Shown: one piece after another, positions 53,095 to 62,412 of the stretch
How the letters are laid out: every line of letters starts with the position of its first letter
Numbering within the stretch: the stretch's first letter is position 1
Assembly (NCBI RefSeq): GCF_000278275.1
Contig: NZ_JH725147.1
Location: 1,681,063 to 1,745,062, forward strand
Source of the DNA: Bartonella tamiae Th239
GTDB lineage: Bacteria; Pseudomonadota; Alphaproteobacteria; Rhizobiales; Rhizobiaceae
Length of the DNA stretch: 64,000 nt
Direction of reading: 5' to 3'
Notes under the pieces: generated by a model
Database searches by the model: none
Seen by the model: the letters and a program-made list of their open reading frames with translations, nothing else
Told to the model about the DNA's origin: nothing
Made by a program: the position numbers and the translations under genes

Positions 53095-53533
53095 TCATTT
53101 CAACTATGAAAAGGCTCATTAAGTCAAGGCGAGTGATCCGTCAAGGTATTATCCGCCTTTTCAAATAAGTTTCTTAATCATGAAGACGCTAAGCACAACT
53201 TTTTATTGCTTTTCGTTTTATCAATCAACAGGGTATAATATATCTAAAAACTTAAATTTCATGAAATAAAAGAAAATGATTCTCATTTTATATAAATGTA
53301 ATACGACATATTAATGTATCACGCACCTATAAATTTTTAAAATCGTAATATATTAAAGAGACATTATTATTGATCATTTTCTATAAAAGACCGTATTTTA
53401 CGTACGTCAAAAGATCATAAAAACAATAAAACAAAATATGTTTTGAATTTTTTTCAAAAAAAAGACTTTTTCCACTTGGCAAATCAGTATTGCATTTGCT
53501 ATAGCCCACCAACATTATACATTTGAGCACTGT
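53095..53533. other. Intergenic region between tRNA-Cys and tRNA-Asn
   Basis: 439 bp between divergent tRNA genes. It is AT-rich and should hold both promoters. No other feature was recognised. Confidence 0.55.
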
Positions 53534-53608
53534 TCCCCGGTAGCTCAGTGGTAGAGCAACCGGCTGTTAACCGGTTGGTCGCTGGTTCGAATCCGGCCCG
53601 GGGAGCCA
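53534..53608 (+). tRNA. tRNA-Asn (GTT)
   Basis: Acceptor TCCCCGG/CCGGGGA, discriminator G, encoded CCA (53606-53608). D-arm TAGCTCAGTGGTAGAGCA, anticodon loop CTGTTAA with GTT at 53566-53568, and T-arm GCTGGTTCGAATCCGGC. It borders the transposase-remnant region, the usual position for an island insertion point. Confidence 0.98.
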
Positions 53609-54600
53609 TTAGTTTTATAGCTAAATATTTGTCATTAAGTTTAAATTTGAAAATTAAGTTTAAAAAAATGCGTGTTGGGACCATTTTGAACCCATTTTAA
53701 GCACAATCAATAGCCCATACTGGGACTAAATTCATGCATTAAGATTGCTTACGCTAACCATTTTGTCAGGTTAATTCCAACTCGTCTATAAAAGACATGA
53801 AAATTGCATTTGACGCAAGCGTCAAATTAAGTCACTTATGAAGAGTGGTGGTTCTATTTTGCTTATATGTTTGTCTAATAATTAGATGCCTCTCATGATT
53901 AAAATAAATATGTATGTGTACTTTAACATGTGTGTATTTCTGTAAAATTATTATGCTTTAAAAATGTTGCATCGCTCGTTCTCGTCGGCAAAATCATAGG
54001 TAAGAATTCTCATAGTGATTATTAAGACGACGACCTGTTTGTTGTCGCTCTTCAACGCCAATATATTTAGTGTAGCATTATATGAAGCAAGTCTATCTGT
54101 TGTTATTATTTCTGAAAGCCCATTCTATTTCTTTTTTATAAGCCTCAAAAAAGCAGATTTATTGCGGCGCTTGGAAAAAATCATTCCAATACTTCACTTT
54201 CATGATCAACAATTCGACATAGATATTGTTTTCCTTTGATTTTAAAGAAAACTTTATTAGGCGCCACAGTCAATTAAAACATTCATTCTTATGTTTTTAC
54301 GAATAGAACAAGCGATTAATTTATAGAAATGAGAAAACCAATCACGAACATAATAAATAACCGCTAAACGGATAATTTGATGTGAAGTCTTAAAATACAT
54401 AAAAGGATTTATCTTGCTTACGACGTAATAAAATCACGTCATGGTTGAAACATATTTGTCTAACAATGCCTTAGATATTCTTTATATCAAAATATAATAA
54501 TTTAGCTGTCATATTTAACCAATTTTTTTCGTAAATATAATTTCTAATAACCTTTAAAAATTGAGGCTGTCATAGATAAAAGAAAATAATTACTAGTCTC
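53609..54600. other. Gene-free region downstream of tRNA-Asn
   Basis: About 1 kb without a convincing gene. A 74-codon open frame (54015-54239) has no recognisable similarity and no ribosome site, and I do not call it. A short palindrome lies at 53808-53827. A sequence at about 54563 (GAGGCTGTCATAGATAAAA) could be the left inverted repeat of the IS1595-type remnant that follows. Confidence 0.5.
53808..53827. repeat. Short perfect inverted repeat ATTTGACGC-AA-GCGTCAAAT
   Basis: Two 9-bp arms separated by 2 nt, unaccompanied by a U tract or an adjacent gene. The symmetry is that of a dimeric regulator's operator, but it could be residual island DNA. Confidence 0.7.
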
Positions 54601-54789
54601 ATATGGACAAGTCTCGTCATAAAAGTCGTCACTTACAAATACGGCAAAAACGAACTCTTCAAGTATTTTATCGCTGGTTCTAGTACCCGTTCAGCAGCCA
54701 CTTTATTAGGTATTAATCTTAATATAGCAATACTCTATTTTCATAAACTACGAGAGGCTATTGTAGCACATCTTGAACAAGAAACATAA
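54601..54789 (+). pseudogene. IS1595-family transposase, N-terminal remnant
   Basis: An open frame from about 54601 to the TAA at 54789 gives YGKNELFKYFIAGSSTRSAATLLGINLNIAILYFHKLREAI. This matches the helix-turn-helix N-terminus of IS1595/ISSpo3-type transposases (F-x-AG-x-T-x-R-x-AA pattern). There is no start codon in frame, and the catalytic DDE part is absent downstream. It is a truncated relic next to the IS3 relic. Confidence 0.65.
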
Positions 54790-54929
54790 GAAATAATGAG
54801 TGGCGCTTCAAATATTGTTTAAACAGAAAATTAGAAGTAGTTTAGGAAATTTAAGCATTTACGCTCAGTGGAGTTTTTGCCTGATTTTGGCTTAGATGTC
54901 GATGACAAGAGACATTACGATAATACGAC

Positions 54930-56125
54930 CATACCGAAACCATAGCGCAGCTTTTAAGCGAAAGTACCCCCTACTGCAATCAGGGGCAAGAAAACCTTAT
55001 TGGATTCTTTCACCACTTTGACGTACACGCAAACCAGATCAAGCAATGGAAAGATCAGCTTCTTGAGAAGGCGACTTTCATATTTGGTCATGAAGCCAAG
55101 GCAGAACAGTGCGCGCCCAGCGTTGATGTGAAGACGCTTTATGCCAAGATTGGGGAGCTGACTTTAGAGAATGATTTTTTATCAGGGGCGTTCAACACGG
55201 CGGGATTGCTGAGTGCAAAGAAATGATTGACCCTGAACACAAACTATCGATCTCACGCCAATCTAAGCTTTTAGGTTTCAGCCGTGGCAGTCTTTACTAT
55301 TCCCCGTGCCATGTATCAGATGGTGATTTGGCACTGATACGCCGAATTGACGAACTCCATTTTGAATATCGAATATCCGTTTGCGAGAAGCTGAATGTTG
55401 CAAGGGCTTTGAAAAGCGAAAGATGGAAGTCGGGCAACTAGATGTCGCCACGCAAATGAAGAAAATAGGGATAGAAGCGATATACCGCGACGGTCTAATA
55501 CCTCGAAGCCAACTTCTGCTCATAAAGTCTATCCCTATCTGCTGCGTCATCTGGCTGTGACATGGCTTAATCAGGTCTGGGCGATGGACATCAGCTATAT
55601 TCCCATAGCCTGTGGTTTTTTTATCTTTGTGTCGTTGTGGACTGGTTTAGTCGAAGGGTTTTGTCTTTGTGGCGGTCAATGACAATGGTAGCCGCTTTTT
55701 GCATAGGTGAGCGTCGTTAAGGAAGCACTTGCGCGTTATGGTAAACCCGACATATTCAATACCAACCAAGACTCACAATTGACGTCGATAGACTTCACGG
55801 CAGTACTACAGAACGCGCAAATCGCTATCTCAATGGATGGCAAGGGCGCGTGACGCCACAATGCCTTTGTTGAGCGATTTTGAAACAGTCAAATATGAGG
55901 AGGTTTATCTCCATACCTATAAGAGCGTTGCTAAGGCACGTGCTGGCATTGGCCGATATCTAACTTTTGCAATACCAGAAATCCACATTCATCGCTTGGT
56001 AGCGATAATACTGGATATGGCATACTTCAAAGCGTTGGAAACCATAATAATGACAGCGTGATCAAGACGCAAATTCACTTAACAAAACACTACAAACTGT
56101 TCAGACAAATTGAGCCATCTCTTAC
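54930..56125 (+). mobile_element. Remnant of an IS3-family insertion sequence
   Basis: The span covers the broken transposase plus a right-end stretch at about 56080-56125 (AAACTGTTCAGACAAATTGAG), the kind of end seen beyond orfB in this IS3 group. The left inverted repeat was not found, so the left boundary is approximate. Confidence 0.65.
54935..56061 (+). pseudogene. IS3-family transposase (orfAB), heavily decayed
   Basis: OrfA traces run RNHSAAFK, then FDVHANQIKQWKDQLLEKA and DVKTLYAKIGELTLENDFLSGA...GLLSAKK. OrfB starts in an overlapping frame at 55223 (MIDPEHKLSISRQSKLLGFSRGSLYYSP). It continues in other frames as VWAMDISYIPIACGF, LARYGKPDIFNTNQDSQLTSIDF, ISMDGKGA and KYEEVYLHTYKSVAKARAGIGRYLTF. 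At least five frameshifts and several stops (for example TAG at 55440) interrupt it. The DDE positions can be followed, but the protein cannot be made. Confidence 0.9.
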
Positions 56126-57217
56126 TGTCTAAAACGTAATCTTCACCCTTCGTGTTTTTTGACCTAAGCAGTTCCTACTTCAGTGAAATTATTTATCATT
56201 AAGCAAAAATTAGGCGAATTATCTTTTTTGGGGGCACGAATGAGAACGCATGGAATTGGTTTTCAAACAGTCGCAAATTGGAGACGAACTTCATAAAATT
56301 ATCGTTCTTTTTGATGGGTTTAGTGATAGTAACCTTAATATTTCTTTTATATCAAAAAAAACCATTGCTTTTGATGGCGATTAAAAAGCCACGACTTAAA
56401 GTCAAATAGTCACCTCCTGACAAGCAAGAACTCGTTGAGATTTTTTAAATTTTTTTTGTTGTGTAAGAAACGAAACGGAGAAAATTTGAGTAAAAAAACG
56501 GACAAATGACGGTTTGGTACTATTGTCATCAATCATCCGAGAATGGTTTTGCATAGCAAAAGAATAAGGAAAAGCTGGCTATTATGGTAATTCATAAAAG
56601 GTGAATAATTTTAAAAAAGACTTCTATTTATGAACTTCGAAAAATATCGCGATGTTAAATAATTATCCTTTTAAAAATATAAAATAATCAGCATACAAAT
56701 AATAACCTTATAAGAAAGGAAACAAATTTAAATGGATAAAAAAATATGCATAATAATTATATTCATTAAAATAATGTATAGAGACAAAATATTTATGTAG
56801 CTGTCGTCAAAGAAGCGGGTAAGAGTGCATCAAATTTCTGTTTCTTCTGGAGCAACTCTTGTTAATGTTATTGGCTCTAGCTTTGTGGTAGAGTAAATGA
56901 ATTTTAAACTAAGGTGATTATAGTGACAACCATAAACACATTATTTGATATTTATGCAAAGCCTCCGCATAGTGTAAAAATATAATCTAATATAATTTTA
57001 AGCTGGCGCCAAAAGAATTTTTTTTTAATATCTTTACTTCAATCAATAAAGACTTTCCTAAAACAGTAACTTTAATGTTTCTAAAAAACATAGTTGTGCT
57101 TCTTCATATAAAGAAAATAAATAATTCTTTAAAAGGTCATTCTATTTTCCATCATTTATAAAAGACACTATATATTGTAATGACGAATTAGAATTATTTT
57201 GAAAAATCAATATCAAA
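56126..57217. other. Gene-free, very AT-rich region before phnX
   Basis: About 1.1 kb. It has a 44-codon frame at 56250-56384 (MELVFKQSQIGDELHKIIV) and a fragment at about 56829-56897 reading ISVSSGATLVNVIGSS. The latter resembles autotransporter passenger repeats but is too short to assign. No intact gene and no clear terminator for phnX was found. It reads as decayed DNA. Confidence 0.45.
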
Positions 57218-58021
57218 TCAAGGACGCTCACCACACTCTATTAACTGTTCGATTTTATCAATGATAGGTAATAAATCAGCGACAGTATCAATGACAAAAT
57301 TTGCCCCAGCTTTACGGAATATGGGTTCAATTTTTTGTCGAAGTAACAAACGATCACTTTTATTCATAGCGTCATATTCTTTTTGTGTAAGCCCTGATTC
57401 ATTACCACTTAATGCAACAGCAACAGTCCAGCACCCTGCCTCTACCCCTTCCAGGATACCAACAATTGTATCATCAATTTTAACAACTGTTGAGGCTGGC
57501 CAAACATCAAGATCAAGAAATGTGCGGTACATATTAAGTGGCGTCGGGCGCCCATGTTTAACATCTCCAGCACAAACAAGATTATCAACAACATATCCTT
57601 GTTCAGCCGCAAGCGGTAAAATACGCTCCATGATTGAACGTGTATAGCCTGTAGTTGAACCTATTTTCATTCCACGATGTTTTAATTCAGTTATAACATC
57701 TATAGTGCCAGGAATAAGTGAAGCATATTTATGAATGATAGCTTCATTTAAAGGTACAAAAACATCATAAATCGCATCAATATCTTTTTCACTTGGCTCT
57801 TTTCCATATTTAGAAGTCCATGCCGCATGAATACGACTATTATTGATCATAGCTGTTATGTGATCATGCTTTGGTAATCCCATGGGCTGGCGGGCTTCTT
57901 CAAGAGTAACCTCTATGCCAAAACGTGAAAAAGTTTCAATGAATACCCCCATTGGAGCAAAAGAACCAAAATCAATAACAGTTCCAGCCCAATCAAATAC
58001 TACAGCTTTGAGATGCGACAT
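57218..58021 (-). CDS. phnX: Phosphonoacetaldehyde hydrolase (phosphonatase)
   Basis: HAD-superfamily enzyme that cleaves the C-P bond of phosphonoacetaldehyde to acetaldehyde and phosphate. The ATG at 58021 has AAGG upstream; a TTG 9 bp earlier is less likely. The 267-aa enzyme has the nucleophile Asp10 in FDWAGTVIDFG. The Schiff-base Lys51 sits in PMGLPKHDH, the residue that sets phosphonatases apart from other HAD enzymes. The later motifs GSTTGYTR and KIDDTIVGILEGVEAGCW follow. Last gene of the phosphonate operon, 21 bp after the FAD enzyme. Confidence 0.95.
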   Translation of the reverse strand: MSHLKAVVFDWAGTVIDFGSFAPMGVFIETFSRFGIEVTLEEARQPMGLPKHDHITAMINNSRIHAAWTSKYGKEPSEKDIDAIYDVFVPLNEAIIHKYASLIPGTIDVITELKHRGMKIGSTTGYTRSIMERILPLAAEQGYVVDNLVCAGDVKHGRPTPLNMYRTFLDLDVWPASTVVKIDDTIVGILEGVEAGCWTVAVALSGNESGLTQKEYDAMNKSDRLLLRQKIEPIFRKAGANFVIDTVADLLPIIDKIEQLIECGERP

Positions 58022-58042
58022 CTTATACAACCTTACTTTTAT

Positions 58043-59170
58043 TTATATATTATAAAGTTCATTCAATACTTCTTCACCTAAAGCAAAAGCAGTTGAAGCT
58101 CCTGTACCTCCGGTCACCACAACCAATCGAACATTAGGTTCGGGTCTATCTATCAGAACCGTTTTATCTGCTGAATATGCATAATCACCTATCCATCTTT
58201 TTACAATTTTACGCTTAGGAATATCGAAGACATCGTCAAGAGCTTCTAAAATCATATTATCAACATGATCTGAAGCAAAAGGTTGGGGACTATGTCCATA
58301 CACATGACTATCACCAACCACCAATGAACCATCAGCTGACTGAACAGCTATCAAATGAATACCAGCGGCACGTTTTTCGCTCTCTTCTTTATCAAGTCTT
58401 TCGGCCAATCCTCTCGCTTCAGGCAACGCACTAAACCCTTCATAGCGTGCCAAACTTAAGTCAGACATAATGGCTGCTTTTTGTTTAAAAATTCTTTCTG
58501 GCGCAACACGTAACATTTGTAATGTACAAATAGACAAATTATGTACAGCAATACGTTCAGGATAAAGTGTTGAAAAATCATTCCCAGGACATGCAATAAC
58601 GGTTTCAGCTGAAATAACCCCTTGTGTTGTTTGGAGTGTATTACCATTAATAGCATAAACAGACGTATTCCAAAAAAAATTAACATCGTGTTTTTTATGA
58701 AGCCATTTCGCGAGTTGCGGAATAACTAGAGCTGATTCAACACGCAATTCATGTGGGCTATATAATATATTTTTTATACCCTTTGTTTTAAGAGCTGGCA
58801 CATATTGCAAAGCCTGATCGACAGTAATCAAAGTGCATGATTGTCCCATATCTGTTTTAAGAAATGATTCCACAACATGAGCTGCTTCATCTCTATATGC
58901 AGGGATAACAAGACCAGAATGAATAATATCAAAACCAACTTCAGCGGCAATCTCAGCCCATATTTCACGACTACGTAACGCACGTTGATAATGTGCACCG
59001 GCACGTTGCCCTGTAACGGTGACAAAACCAAAATTACGAATTGATGCACCAATTGCATGTGGTGAACGCTCAATGACAATCACTTTTTTTCCCATGCGCA
59101 TAGCGGCAAGTGCTGTACCAAGTCCCACTATACCAGCACCAACAATTGCAATATCATAGCTTTTATTCAT
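58043..59170 (-). CDS. FAD-dependent amine oxidoreductase of phosphonate operons (TIGR03364/PbfD type)
   Basis: DAO-family flavoprotein. The start at 59170 (MNKSYDIAIVGAG) is chosen because the dinucleotide-binding motif GAGIVGLGTALAA should lie at the N-terminus. A 30-codon upstream extension would overlap the permease gene. It is 375 aa, with IGASIRNFGFVTVTGQ after the FAD loop and the C-terminal VVTGGTGASTAFALGEEV. Such proteins occur next to phnX and oxidise N-methyl-2-aminoethylphosphonate, and some 2-aminoethylphosphonate, to phosphonoacetaldehyde. Context here, without phnW, supports that role; substrate choice is inferred. Confidence 0.85.
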   Translation of the reverse strand: MNKSYDIAIVGAGIVGLGTALAAMRMGKKVIVIERSPHAIGASIRNFGFVTVTGQRAGAHYQRALRSREIWAEIAAEVGFDIIHSGLVIPAYRDEAAHVVESFLKTDMGQSCTLITVDQALQYVPALKTKGIKNILYSPHELRVESALVIPQLAKWLHKKHDVNFFWNTSVYAINGNTLQTTQGVISAETVIACPGNDFSTLYPERIAVHNLSICTLQMLRVAPERIFKQKAAIMSDLSLARYEGFSALPEARGLAERLDKEESEKRAAGIHLIAVQSADGSLVVGDSHVYGHSPQPFASDHVDNMILEALDDVFDIPKRKIVKRWIGDYAYSADKTVLIDRPEPNVRLVVVTGGTGASTAFALGEEVLNELYNI

Positions 59171-59183
59171 CGATATAATCTTC

Positions 59184-61223
59184 TTAACTGCTGCGCCAAT
59201 TATGCTGACGTCGTATGACAAAATTAGTAATAGTAGAATGCGCAATCCGAACAATGACATTTGTATAAAATATCATCATACCCATAGCAGCTGCGGCTGC
59301 AACATCACCAGCATCATCCATGTTTAGGACAGCAATTGAAGCAAGGGTTGTATTTGGACTATAAATAAATACCAATGCTGAAACGGTCGTCATAGCATTC
59401 ACAAATAAATATATCCAAATTTCAGAAATTGCAGGAAAACATACAGGTGCACTAACACGACCAAGAATACGCCAGAGTGGTTGCTTAAGTGATAAAGATA
59501 CAGACTCAAATTCACTATCCATTTGTTTTAATGCCGTTGTAGCAGTTAAATGAGGCACAGTATAAAGATGAGTAATGGTACAAATAACAAGTATAGCCAT
59601 TGTTCCATACAAAAAATGAAGCGGATTGGACGGATTATTAAAAAAGAAAATATATCCTAGACCAAGCACCATTCCAGGTATCGCCATTGGCATGATGGCT
59701 AAAAGCTGTAATAAAAACCGTCCTGCAGAAAACTCTTTAATTTTTTCAGTAATATAAGCACCACAAAAGACAACAACAATGCCTAGTGTTGCTACATAGA
59801 ATGCCAACTGTAGCGAATTCCAATAAGATGTCCAACCGCCACCATCCATGTGATTAAAGTCAAAATGACTCAATACAGGTGTTATATTATATGGCCAAAA
59901 TTTAGCAACAGAAGCAAGCTGACACATAGATACGAGCAATAAAATAAAAACTGAAACGACTAAGCATATAATAAAAAATATTATATCGCGTTTGCGGTTA
60001 ATATCTGGAGAATACGGCACTGCACGTGCTGTTAATTGTGAAATTTGCTTTTTACTTACAAAACGTTCGATACAAAACGCAAAAATTGCTGGCAAAAGGA
60101 GCAACATGGAAACAACAGCACCCATTTGGAAATTTTGTTGGCCAATAACTTGCTTATAAATATCGATAGCAAGCATTTGATAATCATCACCTATAACTTT
60201 TGGTACACCAAAATCTGTGACAACAAGTGTAAAAACAACAAATGCAGTTGAAATAAAACCATAACGAGCAGCAGGCAAAGTAATCGTTATAAATATTCTC
60301 AAAGGTGAGGCGCACAATACTTCAGCTGCTTCATATAAACGCTTATCGGCATTACCTAATGAGACGATCATAATAACTAACGCATGCGGAAATGTAAAAA
60401 AAATACTCGCTAATATAATACCAATAGGTCCATAAACACTTTGCCCCATCAATAATGGCGTAATAATCCCTTGCCGACCGAAAAGATAAACAAGACCGAT
60501 TGCGGGAAGCACAGATGGAATAAGAACGGGAATAAAAGCAACAAGACGAAATGCTGTTTTACCAACTATGCGTGTCCGTATGATGCCGTAAGCAAACAAG
60601 AATGCAATCGGTGTAACAATCAATGATACCAGAGCAGCAATCTTAAGCGAATTAAATATTGATTGACGTAAAAAAGACGTAGAAAAGTAATCAACAAAAT
60701 TGGCAATACTATATTGCATAACAGGCTTAATCTGCACATTCGCCAAATCTGAAGTCGAAAGCTCAATCCAATTACCATGTGGTAGAACTTTACCATCAAG
60801 CAATAATACTCCATCAAAGCTATTATCTAAAACACGATATAGCTCAATATTTTCAAGTTCTGTTTTTGGAATTATATTGGTTATCAATTCACGGCTACGT
60901 TCACTTGCACGCAAACCATGATTGGCAACATATTCACTTTTTTCTTGCCAATCAGCAAGTGTTATTTCATCTTGCCAAGCACCATTTTTCTTCATTAAAA
61001 TTTCAATAATACTTAAATCAAAACTAAAACTTTGAAATGCTTTAGATGCAAGCAATGTCAATGGTAAAACCAAAGTTATAAAAAAATAAAAAATAACAAT
61101 TAAAAGAAGACCTCTTTGTAACCATGAATCTTGAAGAACTAACTTATTACGATGAGATAATGAATTTGAAGAAAACTGTTGTAAAACAGCTGAATTTTCC
61201 TCACCCAATAAAATTTTTAACAT
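59184..61223 (-). CDS. Phosphonate (2-aminoethylphosphonate-type) ABC transporter, fused double permease
   Basis: The 679-aa inner-membrane protein carries two MetI-type permease domains in one chain. The first is at about 180-360 (coupling loop EAAEVLCASPLRIFITITLPAA). The second is at about 460-660 (DSEFESVSLSLKQPLWRILGRVSAPVC). This fused form matches PhnU2-type transporters. Helix 1 (about 36-60) is followed by about 110 hydrophilic residues (about 66-175), presumably periplasmic. Its start is 3 bp after the ATPase stop. It probably works as the complete pore. Confidence 0.88.
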   Translation of the reverse strand: MLKILLGEENSAVLQQFSSNSLSHRNKLVLQDSWLQRGLLLIVIFYFFITLVLPLTLLASKAFQSFSFDLSIIEILMKKNGAWQDEITLADWQEKSEYVANHGLRASERSRELITNIIPKTELENIELYRVLDNSFDGVLLLDGKVLPHGNWIELSTSDLANVQIKPVMQYSIANFVDYFSTSFLRQSIFNSLKIAALVSLIVTPIAFLFAYGIIRTRIVGKTAFRLVAFIPVLIPSVLPAIGLVYLFGRQGIITPLLMGQSVYGPIGIILASIFFTFPHALVIMIVSLGNADKRLYEAAEVLCASPLRIFITITLPAARYGFISTAFVVFTLVVTDFGVPKVIGDDYQMLAIDIYKQVIGQQNFQMGAVVSMLLLLPAIFAFCIERFVSKKQISQLTARAVPYSPDINRKRDIIFFIICLVVSVFILLLVSMCQLASVAKFWPYNITPVLSHFDFNHMDGGGWTSYWNSLQLAFYVATLGIVVVFCGAYITEKIKEFSAGRFLLQLLAIMPMAIPGMVLGLGYIFFFNNPSNPLHFLYGTMAILVICTITHLYTVPHLTATTALKQMDSEFESVSLSLKQPLWRILGRVSAPVCFPAISEIWIYLFVNAMTTVSALVFIYSPNTTLASIAVLNMDDAGDVAAAAAMGMMIFYTNVIVRIAHSTITNFVIRRQHNWRSS

Positions 61224-61226
61224 GAA

Positions 61227-62297
61227 TTACGCCGCTTCAAAGATGCGTAATTTTTCAAAAGGTAAGTGCATACTAATCATATCACCATGTGCAAAACTTT
61301 GCTGATATTTCGAAACACCAAAAATATCCGCCAAAATAGAAGAGCAATCAAGATCCCCACCGCTTAAACGAGCTCGCACAAATGAACCAAAGAATTCACT
61401 ATCATCAATACGCCCAATTATTGAGTTTTGTTCATAGCTACCAACATTACCAACTATGATATCTTCTGGGCGTATAGCTAAGACAATATTACGATTATCA
61501 ACCTTAGACGTATCTGTTGTAATCATCGATTTTCCGATGCGGACTTTATTTTCAGCAATAATTTCAGCAGGAATAAAATTCATTTCACCAATAAAATCCG
61601 CAACAAAACTATTTACTGGTGAAGCATATATATCGTGTGGTGTGCCTATTTGTTCTATTTGACCATCACGCATAACAACGATACGATCCGACATGGTAAG
61701 AGCTTCATGCTGATCATGAGTAACCATAATAGTTGTAACTCCAATATTGTGCTGTAATTCTTTCATTTCTTTACGCAGATGTGTTCGAACTCGCGCATCA
61801 AGGGCTGACAAAGGCTCATCAAGTAATAGAAGTGAAGGATTTGTTGCTAGTGCACGTGCAAGAGCAACACGCTGTTGTTGTCCGCCAGATAATTTTGCTG
61901 GATACTTGTCACCTTGATCAGCTAAACCGATCATTTCTAGTAACGAATTTACACGAAAATTAATTTTCGTGCGTTTTAAGCCACGTCCATGTAAACCGTA
62001 AGCAATATTTTGTTTCACTGTAAGATTAGGAAATAATGCATAAGATTGAAATACTATGCCAAAATCACGTTTTAAAGCTGGTTGATTAGTGACATCCTCA
62101 CCTTTAATAAAAATACGTCCTTCATTTTGACGTTCAAGTCCGGCTATCAATCTAAGAAGTGTTGTTTTACCACACCCTGAAGGCCCTAAAAAACATACGA
62201 ACTCCCCTTCTTCAATCGACAAAGAAACATCGTTAAGCGCTATAAAGTTTTTAAATCGCTTCATTGCATGATCAATTACAATATGTGGAGTCGTCAT
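61227..62297 (-). CDS. Phosphonate ABC transporter ATP-binding protein (PhnT2 type)
   Basis: Nucleotide-binding subunit of the putative 2-aminoethylphosphonate importer. It is 356 aa, with Walker A GPSGCGKT at 38-45, Q-loop VFQSYALFPNL, signature [15 protein letters not shown] near 140 and Walker B LLLLDEPLSALDARVR. A C-terminal TOBE-like domain (about 240-350, LAIRPEDIIV) is typical of the MalK/PotA group. A 20-bp perfect palindrome lies inside the coding region at 61952-61971. It is followed at 3 bp by the permease. Confidence 0.9.
   Translation of the reverse strand: MTTPHIVIDHAMKRFKNFIALNDVSLSIEEGEFVCFLGPSGCGKTTLLRLIAGLERQNEGRIFIKGEDVTNQPALKRDFGIVFQSYALFPNLTVKQNIAYGLHGRGLKRTKINFRVNSLLEMIGLADQGDKYPAKLSGGQQQRVALARALATNPSLLLLDEPLSALDARVRTHLRKEMKELQHNIGVTTIMVTHDQHEALTMSDRIVVMRDGQIEQIGTPHDIYASPVNSFVADFIGEMNFIPAEIIAENKVRIGKSMITTDTSKVDNRNIVLAIRPEDIIVGNVGSYEQNSIIGRIDDSEFFGSFVRARLSGGDLDCSSILADIFGVSKYQQSFAHGDMISMHLPFEKLRIFEAA
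61952..61971. repeat. 20-bp perfect palindrome within the phosphonate ATPase gene
   Basis: CACGAAAATT followed directly by its reverse complement, no spacer, encoding TKINFR. Its function, if any, is unknown. Confidence 0.75.
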
Positions 62298-62412
62298 TTT
62301 ATATTTTCCTTAGGAAATTAGTTTTTTGACACATTCGCTTTACTTAAATGATAGCCAAAAATTAATAGTCTTTAGCAAAAACAGGAAATGTTTGAGTCAT
62401 AAAACGTAAAAG

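Noticed and set aside
53534-53608. Attachment-site duplication of the tRNA-Asn 3' end
   Set aside because: I looked for a second copy of the T-arm/acceptor segment up to 57217 and found none, so no att pair is claimed.
53499-53684. A 61-codon minus-strand frame reading MAPRAGFEPATNRLTAGC
   Set aside because: It is the antisense of tRNA-Asn. This peptide is a well-known spurious translation of tRNA genes.
54015-54239. 74-codon open frame downstream of tRNA-Asn
   Set aside because: No ribosome site and no recognisable domain; it lies in degenerate AT-rich DNA.
55278-55550. 90-codon minus-strand open frame
   Set aside because: Antisense shadow of the decayed IS3 orfB.
56250-56384. 44-codon frame MELVFKQSQIGDELHKIIV as a small gene
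   Set aside because: No ribosome site, no family match that I know, and surrounded by decayed sequence.
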